64,000 nucleotides of DNA. Origin: Plectrocnemia conspersa. Lineage: Eukaryota; Arthropoda; Insecta; Trichoptera; Polycentropodidae. Position numbers and translations under genes: made by a program. Under the pieces are notes generated by a model. That model did not search any database. It had not been told where the DNA came from and saw only the letters and a list, made by a program, of their open reading frames with translations. Positions 12,404-25,100 of this stretch are shown here, piece by piece; the first letter of the stretch is position 1, and each line of letters starts with the position of its first letter. The DNA is taken from contig VTFK01000138.1 of the NCBI GenBank assembly GCA_009617715.1, positions 186,001 through 250,000 on the forward strand. Direction: 5' to 3'.

Positions 12404-13649
12404 ACCTTAAAAACAACTTTCCCGTTCAACAATTAGACAATCTAAAGACGGTCGAAAAGCTATTAGCCAAATTTATAATATATACAATATCGAATAATGT
12501 TTGGAACGAATTTGATATACATACATAAAAATGTGATCCGTATTGGCCTTTGTTTTGTGAGGATTTGCATATAAATTAAATAACTAGGAATAAATTAACT
12601 GCGATCGAGTTCTTGAACTGATTGAAATAAAATCTTCGCGTTTTGAAACAACAAATGCAAAAACATAACACGAACCTCAGAAAAATTTGGGATGCACGCC
12701 TGTTTTTGAGATAAGCGTTAAACCTTTAGAACATATTGTTTTATTGTTTTATTCAACGAACAAATTCTGAGAATTTCGGTCATAGTAGATACTACCAATA
12801 TACATTTTGTTTATAATTTTTTTTCGAAGGCGTAAAAGCATATTTTTGTTGAGACGAAGCGTTTCATTGTCTCGCATTTCGAAACAAAATAATTGTGTTT
12901 CTCAAGTATACAAATTGTTTCATTCCAAGATTTTTTCAAATTCATTCAAGATAGAATTAACGAATATTGGAGCACTTATTCGAATATTCATGTAGTTGAA
13001 AATCGGGCAAATAGTTCGATGAAGAACCCTACTACGGAAAGAAAGACTACGTATAAATAACACATACAATTTGTACCTGACAGTCTCAACTGTTTGCACA
13101 AAAAAATTAAATATTAACAGCAAACTTTGTCCTAAAAAAACACACCTGACGCAAAGATCGTGACAATGTTAAAAATCAATAAATATTTCGAGATAAATCG
13201 TTTGAGATTATGAACCAACTAAACACATGAGTCTAGTCACGATCGAGTTGAGTGGTGGAGATATAAGAGATCTCAATCGGCATTTTGTTTTAATACTTTT
13301 CAAAAGTTAAGAAATAATGTTATAAAAATGTATTTTCAATCATATTGATAGTCATGGATATAAATTGGCAAGCATCATAACTGTCGAATATACAAGAAAG
13401 GCAAAAACTTGTCTGGATATCTTCTATTCTTTGTATCGGTTCATCCACGTGTACTTTCTTCTCTGACAGGTCCACAAACAAAATGCTAGTGTTATAAATA
13501 GACGCTTTCTTTCAGTGAAAATGGAATGGTTATTTTGGAGATCTTATATTCTCAAATATTACTAATTTAAATAACAGGTAATTAATAATTATAAGTTTTT
13601 ATACACCGTCATAAATGTTGAAGTAATGATACACTACCGTCACATAAAA
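12404..13649. other. AT-rich stretch, no gene recognised
   Basis: Nothing supportable. Opposed short frames at 12807-12995 (+) and 12920-13123 (-) look like chance. Confidence 0.5.
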
Positions 13650-14110
13650 TCCTCCTCACAACCAATTAGTCCCGTACAAAGATATTTTACACAAAGAGTG
13701 ACTCTTTGAGAAGCTCCAGTTTGTTATGAATGCACCTCCGGCCGGGGGGAGTCGTTGACATGGCGCGCACAATCGACTCGCAGCCTCTGCTATTACCGTG
13801 AACTCGCGACTTAACGGTTCGAAGAGACGACACCCGTCAACGACAAACACTGAGTCACCACTGAATTGTTTTCTGGTTAAAAATTACCGATAACACAGCG
13901 ACGGTTCAACAACGATGCACACAATGCACGCGGAAAGGCGCGGCCCGGTGGCAGTGTTCGCGTCCCGCGCGCGAGCGCGACTGCCAAAGAGACGCCGGTT
14001 TATTTTGATGGTTCTCAATCGGCGGCGCGCGGATGCCGGTCGTTTGTGATGATGACCAGACGACAGGAAAGAAAGCGGAAACAAAGCATGAGTCGATCGC
14101 GGCGAATTAG
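13650..14110. promoter_or_regulatory. GC- and CpG-rich island, possible promoter or 5' exon
   Basis: This is a sharp local rise in G+C with many CpG steps (for example GTCCCGCGCGCGAGCGCG near 13965 and CGGCGGCGCGCGGATG near 14022) in an otherwise AT-rich region. No long frame, splice pair or known protein is visible on either strand. Such islands in insects often mark transcription starts, 5' untranslated exons or conserved regulatory DNA. This is inference only. Confidence 0.3.
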
Positions 14111-14132
14111 AAACGAGCGCATTTGTCGTAGA

Positions 14133-14224
14133 AAAGCCTCTTTTCCGATCTGAAGAAAAGTTGAAGAGGCTTTCTGATCAGTCATACATTCTAGGTATCC
14201 TTTTTTAAAACCTAAAAAGGATAT
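14133..14224. other. Two adjacent hairpins beside the GC-rich island
   Basis: The first pairs AAAGCCTCTT with AAGAGGCTTT, with further TTTC/GAAA pairing inside. The second is a perfect 10 bp stem TATCCTTTTT/AAAAAGGATA with an 8 nt loop. They may be structured RNA, decayed foldback elements or chance. Confidence 0.4.
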
Positions 14225-17146
14225 ATATAAAGTAACGGTAAAAGAATAGTAAAGATTTCGATAGAAATACTACCTAAAGCAGAGGTTCATGGTGTAAATA
14301 GAAATAGTCTTATCAACTGATAGCATGTGTGTTACAATCATTATAAAACACTTGTCAGATGGTGCCCAGAAATTTTATTAATGAAAATGATTTTCAGGCT
14401 TCAAGTGATAAATAAAATGATTATTGTATAAATGTTTTTTTTTTTAGCTTCCTGAGGTAATTTTGGTTCAAAGAAAATTTAATTAAAATTTTAACATGAT
14501 CAATAGTTTAATTAATGCTGTAATTTGCAACTCAATTTAGTCACACTGTTAAATAATATGGATTTCCAATACAGTGAAATATTCTTCAATGATACAAATA
14601 TAGGCACACAGAAATATGTATTGTAGAAAATTAACAAACACACTGACAAATCAATTTCGACTCCTGATCGAAACATCTGCAGATATAAGTATCAATATGT
14701 TTATGCAAATTATATTTATTCAATATTTTTATATATTTGCAAATATTATTTTCATACTATATTTTGAACTAATTTATTTATATACAGTCGCGTTTAGTTC
14801 TTACGTCCTCCACATGTATGTATATGTTACAGTGAATGTGTATCACGAATGAAGTTATATTTTCCCTTGTAGATATACATATATATTTATACTAGCGAAA
14901 ACATAGTTTAACTGATAGGCGCTAGTGAAATTATATGCTGCTCTAAAATGTCTATGAAACTAAATTTAACAGTTGCATAACGTCCATTTGTTGTTCAAAA
15001 CCTAATCGAATTACCCAAACTCAACTTTTAAAATTAACTATAATTTTAGAGCTTTCATTTACTTAGGTTTGAGTTTAATGTGTATTTTGCGATCTATATG
15101 ACATCACAATCGTGAGTCTGATCATGTGGAAACCCGCGTACCGAATCATCCGTTTGCGAACATAAACGGATAATACAGTTTTACTGATACTGAGCAGTGA
15201 AATTGTAAATCAATCATTTGACACATTTTAATAGAGAAACGCTGGTTTTACACATTCGCTGTAACATATATATTACATAAATTAATTATCAATAAATCGA
15301 GCTAATTTTAAAATCGTGGATTTTTGTGGCGCGTTTGAGAAGCGGTGAATCGAACGGGCTATGTCGACATCGGCGATAACGCTTATCAATCGATTGTTAT
15401 CGAACTACTCTCAGAAGCACCTTTCGTTATAAACAATATGTAAATTAAGTTTATTTAAGTGCATTTAATATTTATTAATTATCGCCAAATAACAGAAGGT
15501 ATTTCTGAAATAAGATAAAAAAAAATTTTAGCGCCTACGATTGATAACATTGTCGCGAAATATCGCGTAGGTTAATCTAATTTTAAAATTCATAAACCGG
15601 TTAGAGTAGCGGATTAAATAATATTTACAGTTAGAGGAATATATTATGATTGATACATTAGTGCATAAAACATGACAATTCAATTTTAAAATGTTTCTTA
15701 ATTGATCGATTAATGGCGGTTCATATTTAATAATTAATTATGATATATTTATTTTAAATTCATGGATTGAAATTCCAGAGTAAAATATTTTCTCTTTATA
15801 AATTTAATAAAATATACTATTGAGACATTTATCATCTTTATTCATGATAACTTTTACATTAAGTATTTATAGATAATCCACGAGAAACAATAAACCATAT
15901 TTGATTCATAATCCAATTGTCATTCATGAGACAATGCTGTCTATACGACACGTTTCAACTAGACTTAACATGAAATGTAAATTCGCGCTGTTAAACTTCA
16001 CCCTTGCGTACCTGTAATATCTTATTGTTATCTATGTACACTTCAACGGGAATTTAATCTTTTTTTGAACATTTTTTTATGGCGAAAGGTCCATATTTTA
16101 ACCAAGACCAACGTCGAGCATTCGACCGTCGAACTATTCCAAAAGCGCGGAGCAAATTCCAAATCTCGGATGAGCATCAAAGTGTAGCCGCTCTTCCCTC
16201 TGCGCGAAGGCAAAATTCTTCGTACGAGCCACGCTAATGAAATGGCCTACGTTAAAACGAGGGTGAAAAGCTCAAAACGTTAGCGTTGAACGAGTCTGTG
16301 ACACAAAAGCTCCGACAGCAAAAAAACTGTACGAAAATAAACATTCCTCGTTTCAAAGAAAAACTGCACCAAGTTTGTATTAAAAAGTGAGTTTCAGATA
16401 AAGTAAATTATTAAACATTTGATTATGAATGAAAAAATATGATATAATATATAAGAATAGATATTTTATATGCTGCTTTGTATAATAAGATATTATACAA
16501 TTCGCTTAGCAAATTATTTAATACAAGTTTTAAGCCAAATAATCTATATGTTATTAAAAAAACAAAGTAGCAATTAACGTCAAACGTTTCTCAAGTATTG
16601 ACTAAAGGGGTGACTTTCTATAAATGTACATTTATTATTAATAATAAAATTCACTATATTTTTAATAGAATATTACGTAAATTTAAGCTCTTAAAAATTA
16701 TGTATGAATAATGATGTTCAATTGATTTAAACACATTACATTTTGAATGTATATATTTCTGGAATTTTTTAACGTTCATAAAATAATTATAAATCTATAT
16801 CTAGCCATCTCTAGATAAAAGTGCAAATACTTATATTTTTACAAGCTTAAATTACATCATTTTAACCCTCAAAAACGCTTGAACGGACAAACCGCGAAGT
16901 TTCGATATCACCGTAGTGTATTAAGTAAGAAAACGCAACTATAATAGCCAAAGTAATAAATAAATAGAATTGTAGTGGGTTGAAGTATTATATGTATTTG
17001 TTATACTCATAAACAGCGGCAGATTAGCCATCTGCCGATCTCCGAAAAGGCAGTTGCATGGACTGCTGTAAACTGATCTGTTCTTGTTACTGTTTATTTT
17101 GTCTATATTTTATGTTTTATTGACGTAAAATTAGCTCTATACTCCA
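14225..17146. other. AT-rich stretch, no gene recognised
   Basis: Mostly AT-rich. A more complex block at 16070-16380 contains a 52-codon frame starting MAKGPYFNQDQRRAF (16079-16237, +). It has no recognised relatives and no splice support, so I do not call it a gene. Confidence 0.45.
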
Positions 17147-17442
17147 TTTGCGTTAAAACAGTCAGTTCGAGTTCTAAAGCACACGATACGGATATACGTT
17201 TGATATACTTATCATTACTCCGATTTATTGATATTTATATAAAAAATATAGTAATGATTTTAATATACATATATAAATTTGTTCAAAATATAAACAGAAG
17301 TAATGATAAGTATATTGAACGTATATCCGTATCGTGTGCTTTAGAGCTAATAGTAGGGGCGTAAACCCAAACTTATCACATCTTTTTAAATTATGAATAA
17401 TGATGAAATAGATAGCTCTCGAACTGACTGTGTTAACGCAAA
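17147..17442. mobile_element. Foldback MITE family F2
   Basis: This 296 bp element is built as two inverted arms. The ends are TTTGCGTTAAAACAGTCAG on the left and the reverse complement of TTTGCGTTAACACAGTCAG on the right. Inner arm blocks GCACACGATACGGATATACG and ATACTTATCATTACT are also mirrored. The right arm carries about 85 bp of extra sequence between its outer and inner blocks (about 17340-17420) that the left arm lacks. It is non-coding. Another terminus of this family is at 9544-9574. Superfamily is unclear. Confidence 0.75.
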
Positions 17443-18879
17443 TATAATATAGTGCCAAATTGTTTAAAACATACTATTTTGGATTACTGAGTTATGGCTT
17501 CAGTTACAACGCTTGTCATATTTGTGTTTTTTAAAAAATCATATCGCGTAGTCAAAGAGTATATACAAAAAATTTGCGGTACGCTAACGCCATTACTTTT
17601 TTAAGAAAATAGTAGTACTATTAGTAAAATCGTTCGGTAAAATAGGCGATTTATTTATTTAAAATTGAACTAAATTTAAAGCCCATTGGGGGAAGACTAC
17701 CTACCTCTGGAAAAAAAATGTAATCGCGAACCATTCTTGAGAAACATTGGTTTAGAAAGTTAAATAATATTGACTTTGCAGACCTTTTTTATCGCAAAGC
17801 ACATTTGTATCTGGAGTCATCGTTGAGTTTTGCAAAAAAATGTTATCTTATGCATTTAACCTTTTTTTGTACTTAGTCTTGTTGCTGCATACAGATAGAA
17901 AGATCTTTCACGTTGATACAAACAACAGCAAGTATTTTACAGATCGTGTAGCAATCTCAGGATATTCATTCATAATTTAAAGCCAAAAATGCATAATATT
18001 AACTTGAGTAAATATTAATTTAAATAAAGAGTCGGTGGATATAATAATAATCAGTTCTCTTTCTTTCACTATCGATTGAGAGGTATCATAAGATTCTTTA
18101 AAAGAATTTTGAATCCAGGATGAATTTTTTTTTTTGGCCAGGAAAATATTTCAGAAATCTGATAAATGCTGCAGCAAATTATATTTGACTTTTTATTGAA
18201 TTGCGCGTTGTTGATTACCAATATATTGTGTAAATTAAGAAAGCGTTCAGTATTTCCATTTAAATACAATCTGCCCAAAATATCAATTTGAGAATAGTAG
18301 AATACATTTTATTTTAAACTCAAAAAAGATTGATATTTTTCGCTTTGAGGGAAATATTAAGTTAATTGAAATACGCAAAAATATCTGTAAAGTATGCTAA
18401 TTTTTAATCCAATCCGCTTTATTTACGTTGTGGATATTTGTTTCATTATTAATATTGTTGAATATCTTGTCGATAGTCTGTCCCATAAACGCGGAACACT
18501 TTCAAATTTTTTGCGGAACCCAAGTTAAAAAACTGTGTAAACGCAATCAACACCTACAAAGTAAGTAGTGAGGAACGCATCTATTTTTATTAACACATTA
18601 TATTGGCAAAATATTTCAGAAATTTCGGTTTTTTTAGGTTTACAAATAATGGAACTTAGATTTGTAAAAATATCGTGTGACCGTAGACAATTTAAACTTT
18701 TGTCGAGTGATGATAATAATTATATATTTATAATTATTTTAATAAAAGTCACACTTTGTCAAAACATTTAAAAATTTCGCGAAAATAGCAGACCGTAATC
18801 TATTATTTCAGATTACAATCAATAGATGTCACAACTGTGAGATTAGGAAAATTTAGGAAAAACTAATCTGTGATGATGT
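17443..18879. other. AT-rich stretch, no gene recognised
   Basis: No gene, repeat pair or structured element was recognised. Confidence 0.5.
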
Positions 18880-19005
18880 ATCGGAATTATAATTATATAA
18901 AAATCACTTATTCCGATCTAGGCAGGAGAGTTCATATAGGATTTGAACCCAGGTCTATCAGGTTTTAGTCCCCGATTATACCACTGTATATCGTGCTGGT
19001 TATTT
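18880..19005 (-). repeat. tRNA-like / SINE-head sequence
   Basis: Read on the minus strand there is an A-box-like TGGTATAATCGGG (18971-18983) followed by a B-box GGTTCAAATCC (18939-18949), the internal RNA polymerase III promoter arrangement of tRNA genes and tRNA-derived SINEs. The spacing is shorter than in a normal tRNA and no clean cloverleaf forms, so this is a degenerate tRNA or SINE head rather than a working tRNA gene. Confidence 0.5.
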
Positions 19006-20482
19006 AATTTATATGAAACTGACAGGTTAGTGTATTTTGGTAATTCCATGCAGTTGAAATGTCACGTGAATAGCACGGGTATTTTTTTCTCCCCTTAATT
19101 ATGTATAGAGCGCACTTTAAAATATGCCAGTTTTCGGTATTTGCTATGAAATGTATTTTCAGCGGTTTATAAATGTTTGGGATAAAATTTTAATCGGAAT
19201 ATATTATATTTGCTATGGGTAAATGAATATTTAAAAAAAAAAATAACGGGAAGGATGCTTAGGATATTTAAGCAAATATATGTGCTCAAATAAAAAAAAT
19301 TATATCGTGTTCTAAAAAAAATCATAAATATTATTAAAATAAGTATAACGATTGTTCTAATTTGTCACACGCGTCACTCACGTCTAATCGGGTGGGTAGT
19401 ATTTATGTTTACTGTTGAAACGTGTCTAATCGATCTGGAAATACTGCGACGAAACTACATATATTTGCCTACTATTGCATTATTTGTGCAGTGACTCGAA
19501 AGGGGTAGACATACAGCACAGAAACGAAACCGGGTCATATCTGACTAAAAATAATGCCTGGAAAGTTCGACGAACGGCAATAAATAGCACTGGAGCTATC
19601 TAAATGTCAAACGGGATGGGCTCCGGTTTAGCCGTCGACTGGAAACTGACGGATGATAAACCTGTAACGTATTTGCTCTTCCACATTATATCCACGTAAC
19701 TATAAACAATTAAAATCACGATTCGACAATTCGTTCAGTTTGGACCAAAATATCAATAATCGACATGTCCAGCGCTGAAATTCGTATCGAATTTCGTGTG
19801 TGAACAACGAGGGGCGCGTCCATTGGTCGTTCAACTCTAGACACGCGTCAACGTATAAAATAGCTATCGAATATATAATATAAACATCACTATCTTGAAT
19901 ATATTGAATTAATAATAATAACAACTATAAAAGTCTAAGCAGTTTATGTATATTATTGGTATAAAATTGTGTATAAAGGCGGATGAATCGAAGAAAGTAA
20001 GAATAAAATTGCAGTATTTATTAAAATTTACCTTTTGAAATCATTGGGAAATTAGCAGATGTAGCTTTATAAAAAAACTGACACATATCAATGTTGAATC
20101 AATCGGTATACAATTTACCGAAGACCATCTCCATATTGAATCGAAATCATATTGTAGACATTAAGAGTAAATAATTGCACTATTGGATTTGAATATTTTT
20201 AAATCAATATATCTACATAGAGGAAAATTTAAATGATCAATATATAAAATATTTGTTCTATAAAACGGATTAGCGCTTTATTTGCAACGAATCCTTTCCC
20301 GAAGATTTACCGTACATAAAACGCAAAAACAATTCGTTTTATTTAAATGCACATTTCTCTGATAAGTAGTGCTGAATCAGTCTTTTCTGTTTTAGATGGC
20401 TTATGACGGACAATATGGGTCGTTTAATAAGCTTCAAATTTCAAATCAAACAAGTAGAATTAAATATAAAAAAATAACTATA
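19006..20482. other. Mixed AT-rich DNA with a more complex block
   Basis: 19370-19830 has higher sequence complexity and more CpG than its surroundings, but no coding frame or motif that I recognise. It could be conserved non-coding DNA. The rest is AT-rich. Confidence 0.4.
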
Positions 20483-20712
20483 TATAAAGTGACCAGATTT
20501 TGAAAATATAAAAGGAGGACGGAAATTTTTGTTAAAAAACCATCTCAGATATTTTTGTCCGAATAGGATAGAGGACAAAAAAAATAATTTCAGAAAGTTT
20601 TCTTCAAATGGTATCTCGAAATTTTTGTTCGAGGAAGAGAAATTTATGTGGAAGCTCAAAAAAATATCATTTAGGATTTTTTTTAGGAGGACAGCTGGTC
20701 ACCTTATGTTCA
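20483..20712. mobile_element. MITE with GTGACCAG ends
   Basis: Inverted ends AAAGTGACCAG (left) and CTGGTCACCTT (right), each next to an AGGAGGAC word pointing inward, bound about 230 bp of non-coding sequence. The interior has mirrored TTTTTGTCC and GGACAAAAA words. The layout matches small DNA-element derivatives. Target-site duplication is uncertain, so the superfamily is not assigned. Confidence 0.5.
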
Positions 20713-21774
20713 TATTTACAAATGAATCGAAGTACAGTTAGAGGTTTTATAGCTTCAAACAAATTGCATGTTGCAATTTTCACTCGAATGTGCATGTCAA
20801 CACGTTTGATACTTTGCAAATAATGAACGATATCAAATCGTGAAAATACAGCTAAAATTCACACCACTGAATAGTGTATGGTATGCAACATACTAAAGCC
20901 TACACATTCGTTAAAATATAGGCTTGTTTATTCGATCTTTATAATGCATAATTTATTATTTAAGCCTAACTTATCCTATTGTTATGTGTAAGTATAAAGA
21001 ACGTGCATTTCGTTGCCCTCACACAAAATAAGAAGCTTATATAGAGAATCTTGTGAGATAAAATATATTTGATAGTGATTAAAATAAATTAATAAGACTA
21101 TTAAATAAAATAGATTAGGTTGACTTTATGCAGATTTATCACTAGGGAACCGTTGACCCAAAAGCGTCGAATTTTTCGGTCACGTTTCGTCTATCTATGC
21201 ACTGCTGCACATTTTCGTATTCACTCGAAAGGAATGCACCGGCAGCAACAAGAAGCAAAGGACCACCTTTCACTGAAATCCGGTTTTGTCTCGTCGAATG
21301 ACGTCATCGCAGACCGAGATGTGGAATCACGCGTCAGCGTTCATCAGGCGCTACTTCCATGCAAGATAATACTGGGAAGACGATCAGAATATTTAAGGAG
21401 CTATATCCTATCATCGAGAATACTTCCAATAAGTGACGAAAGCAATAGTATACGAGACGTGATGCGAATAGCAATGCAAAATAATTATTTCTTGCAGAAA
21501 TATAAGCACAGCGATCTGGTATTAAAACACTACTGTACAGTATAATCGTATATTCCGTACGACGATCGCCGCGATAGCATAAACGAAATGAGGTAGTTTG
21601 CATAGATTAATTTCATCTACCGGTAGATTCACAGTCGCTTGCACAGACAAAAAGATCTTCCAGAATAATGAATACACTAGTAAGAGTTGGATGATATCGT
21701 ATGCAATGTGAAAAAAATATCTAGCTTTATTTCAAGGGATTGTTTGAAAAAGTATCACACTTGATTAAAAAAAA
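20713..21774. other. Stretch with one unassigned open frame
   Basis: Apart from the frame at 21120-21545, described separately, no feature was recognised. Confidence 0.45.
21120..21545 (+). CDS. Unassigned 141-codon open frame (doubtful)
   Basis: This is the longest open frame in the left half of the window (MTLCRFITREPLTQKRRIF...). It lies in moderately GC-rich sequence. I recognise no domain, signal peptide or membrane segment. An 89-codon frame overlaps it on the minus strand, showing that this block is permissive for open frames. There are no clear splice sites or nearby exons. It could be an untranslated exon, a conserved regulatory block or chance. Confidence 0.15.
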   Translation: MTLCRFITREPLTQKRRIFRSRFVYLCTAAHFRIHSKGMHRQQQEAKDHLSLKSGFVSSNDVIADRDVESRVSVHQALLPCKIILGRRSEYLRSYILSSRILPISDESNSIRDVMRIAMQNNYFLQKYKHSDLVLKHYCTV

Positions 21775-22100
21775 ATTTGATTTACGAGAAACCGAAAAAG
21801 TGACTGTTTTGGTACGCATTATGGTCAGGCGGCGGCATTGGACCTTTTTTTGAAAATGATGAATAAAATAACCGATTATATTTGGCACGAAATCTAACAT
21901 AATGTTGTGGAAGACACAACGGCGCAATTTGCCACACATCGGGTGCAACGTTGGATGTTTTGCGTGAAAATTTTGCCTCCATCATGGTTTATTCTCGCTC
22001 TCCAAATCTATAATTTCATTGTTCACCGCCTAATTGCGCGCTGAGCTTATTCGTCGTCCCCGATTTCTTGATTTGTCCCGTCAGGAAATTTTTTCATATC
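21775..22100 (+). pseudogene. mariner transposase relic
   Basis: Switching frames, the plus strand gives EKVTVLV-like text (the VTVWxGxW region of mariner transposases), then NGAICHTSGATLDVLREN, matching the conserved QDGATCHTA..LLREKF block that carries the second catalytic aspartate. Here the D is replaced by N. Several stops and frameshifts make it non-functional. Terminal repeats were not found. The family is IS630/Tc1/mariner; the subfamily is not resolved. Confidence 0.65.
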
Positions 22101-25100
22101 GATTTGCATACCTAACCCTCCATCGCGGAAAATTTCGCAAAGGCTGAGCCAACAAACGGTTGGAATCGAGCGGCGCGGAATTCTTCCAGGCGGTAAACAC
22201 TGATAATTGTCCTTAATGCCCTTTCAATTAAGGCCCGGCCTTCAGTTTTGGAATAACATGTTTATTCACTCGAATAGAGTTGAGCCTTGTGCGTCTCTAC
22301 AGATTGAGGTTTTTTAATTAATATAATATTGCGCGGTAAAAATATTATGTAAAAGTAATTCAATATGAAATTACTGCGGAAAGAAAATTTAGAGGCGGAA
22401 AATCGATCATGGGGTTTTGACGCCTAGTCATAATGACTCATCTCAACTTTCAGTTTCGCCCACGTTTGCGCTCGATACTCTATTGTTGTACGTCCGATTG
22501 TCGAGACAGTGAGCTACTTATGTGCGTCATTGGGGTTGTGATTCGCATTTTCTGACACTTATGCTTTTTAACGACCAATATGTGTCATATTTGCACGCTT
22601 CAATAGCAGCACTGCGGCAAATTGATCGCGAATAACTTATAACTAGACCTCGGATCTGTTTCGTGAAATTCGCATTCCGTCGACCGTGATATTATTATTT
22701 CACTCGATCAATTGCATGCGTTATATAAGTTTTGATATACAAACAATTAAATTTAAACATAGGTAATCTTAGAATATTATTAAAAAAAAACACTATATAT
22801 GAATCTTTGGAGAGATAAGCGTATCGTGTATGCAGATGTGTAGATACGTCAAGACACGTCGACATGTAGACACAGTATTACGAACAAACTGCGGCGGAAT
22901 TTGATTCAGAAATTTATACAAATTTATGCACGTGTAAAGGATTACAAACTAAATGTAGGATCGCTTATTAAAATATTAGATGTTACGACTAAGTCGAATG
23001 TAGGACGTTTAAGGCCAATAAAATAGGTCAACGGTCAATAAGACCGCCTAATATTTATTTTTTATTTTGATTTAGCTGCCCTCCTAAACACTACAATACT
23101 GTCCATATTATCCTAGCGCTACAGCCCGGGGTTAGTCTCAACATAATCTCCAGATTTTTCTCCACATCACTCTGTGGAGAAAAATCTGTCTCCCGAGCTC
23201 CACCCAATTAACGCAGTCGCGGTATATCTGAGATCATTTAACCCTTATTAAAAGTCAAACATTTTACAGGCTGAAAGTCGTCAATGTGAAACAGTTGTTC
23301 ACACTACCTGAAGCGTTTACCATTTCAAACAGCATCTATCCTGCAGTCGCAAGGTAAAATGATTAATGCTACTAAATGCTATTATGATAACCAAAATGAA
23401 TTGATAATTAATACATAAACTCAAATAATACAAGTTGAAATTAATAATATTAATAATACTCATAATCTTAGAGCTGCAATTAGTGCATTGCAACATTAAA
23501 AATTGTTAATTACATTATAAAATGTAGCAAAATACCAATACAAACACCAATAACTATTTCTAAAAAATTTCTACCAATTTCTAAAAAAAAAAAAAAAAAA
23601 AATAAATTACTTCACTGAACTGAAACAGACATCTAAATTCTAAATTATGAAAAAAATAATGATATATAAAGTGTTTAATTTTATTAAAGCATTTATGGCC
23701 AGTGTTTCTTTTTTCGTAAAATCTTAATTACTTTCCTAATACATAACTAACAGTACCAGATTTTGAAAATTATAGTTGAATTATTTCAGACCTTCAAGCG
23801 GTATTTGACCGCTGATTTTGAAGAAATTAAAAACGATTTATTTTTGGTTAGTTCATAATTTTCATTTGACATGGAAAAAAACTACAAAAAAAATCAATTA
23901 GTATAAATTTAATTACAATTGGATAAAATTCTTAAAAACAAATTTAAAACAATGCCAATTTTAGACTTCTATGGGGTTTTACATGATTAAAAAATCAAGC
24001 AAAAAAATTATGGTTGGTTTGACGGACCAGTGCGAAAGATTTTTATCTGTAGTGAATTATAACAAATCTAGATATAGCTCTCGGATCTCTGATGAAAATT
24101 TACATTCAATTCTTCGCGTTAAGCTCAGCGATTTCATTCATTTCATTAATATATAATAAAATGTATTTTTGTAGAAAAAATACTATAAGTGTGTAAATAT
24201 GGTTAACCCATTTTTTTCTATTAAACTTTATTTATTATGTTATTCAACAACGACGACGAATTAGAGAAACCTTTCATATCATAGTAGTGACCAAATACTT
24301 GTTATTTGCTTTTTTTATGTACGTTAAAGACAAATTAATAAACTTCTTTATTATTAATATTTGCTATCTTGCGCAGATAAAAGATTATTTGTTTAAGAAT
24401 CATAATATTATGTACAATCGAAATTTTATTTGATAGAGATTTTCACAAAAAATTTTGAAAAAATAACGGATAAAATAAATTAAACTGATTAAATTATGTT
24501 TTTGACAAAAACTTTTTTTTAAATAATTATAGTTATATTATGTATTTTATGAGTCAAGATAATTTATATTGAAAATTGTAGTAATTTAAACTGAAAAGTG
24601 ACCCTTTTCTAAAACTATAAGACATTAGCGTCGTAATTTTGATTAATCGCGAAGAAAGTAGCACGAAACATTAGGAAATTAATATTTAATATAATAAACA
24701 ATAATTCTTTTCCGACAACCAATTACATTATCACTACATAACGAGCTTTTAAACTAATTACATTCGAATCTTGAAGTAATACTGAACATAATTTATAAAA
24801 AAATATTTCAAGCACATAAATGTTTTATGAAATCTCAATAAACACTAAAACATTAATAAAATTTAAATGTTAAACTGCTTATTTTTAAATTTATTGCTTA
24901 AACAAAAAAACTTATTTTTTACTTAAAATCATTTATCATATTGTACTATAACAGAAACCGTGATTTATAGCATCGAATTCCTAAATCCGCCGCGAAAGAA
25001 AGATTATATTCGATTCCAATATGCTCAAGTGATCTTCACGCCCATGTATGTGAATAGAAAATGAAAAATAGGACGAATCACTTAATAAAGGGTCTGAATT

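Noticed and set aside
16079..16237. 52-codon frame MAKGPYFNQDQRRAF
   Set aside because: Short, no relatives recalled, no splice or expression evidence. Could be chance in a locally complex block.
18880..19005. Functional tRNA gene
   Set aside because: A- and B-boxes are too close and no proper acceptor and anticodon stems form, so only a SINE or tRNA relic is supported.
23583..23602. A20 run as the tail of a processed pseudogene
   Set aside because: The upstream sequence is AT-rich with no recognisable coding similarity and no target-site duplication was seen.
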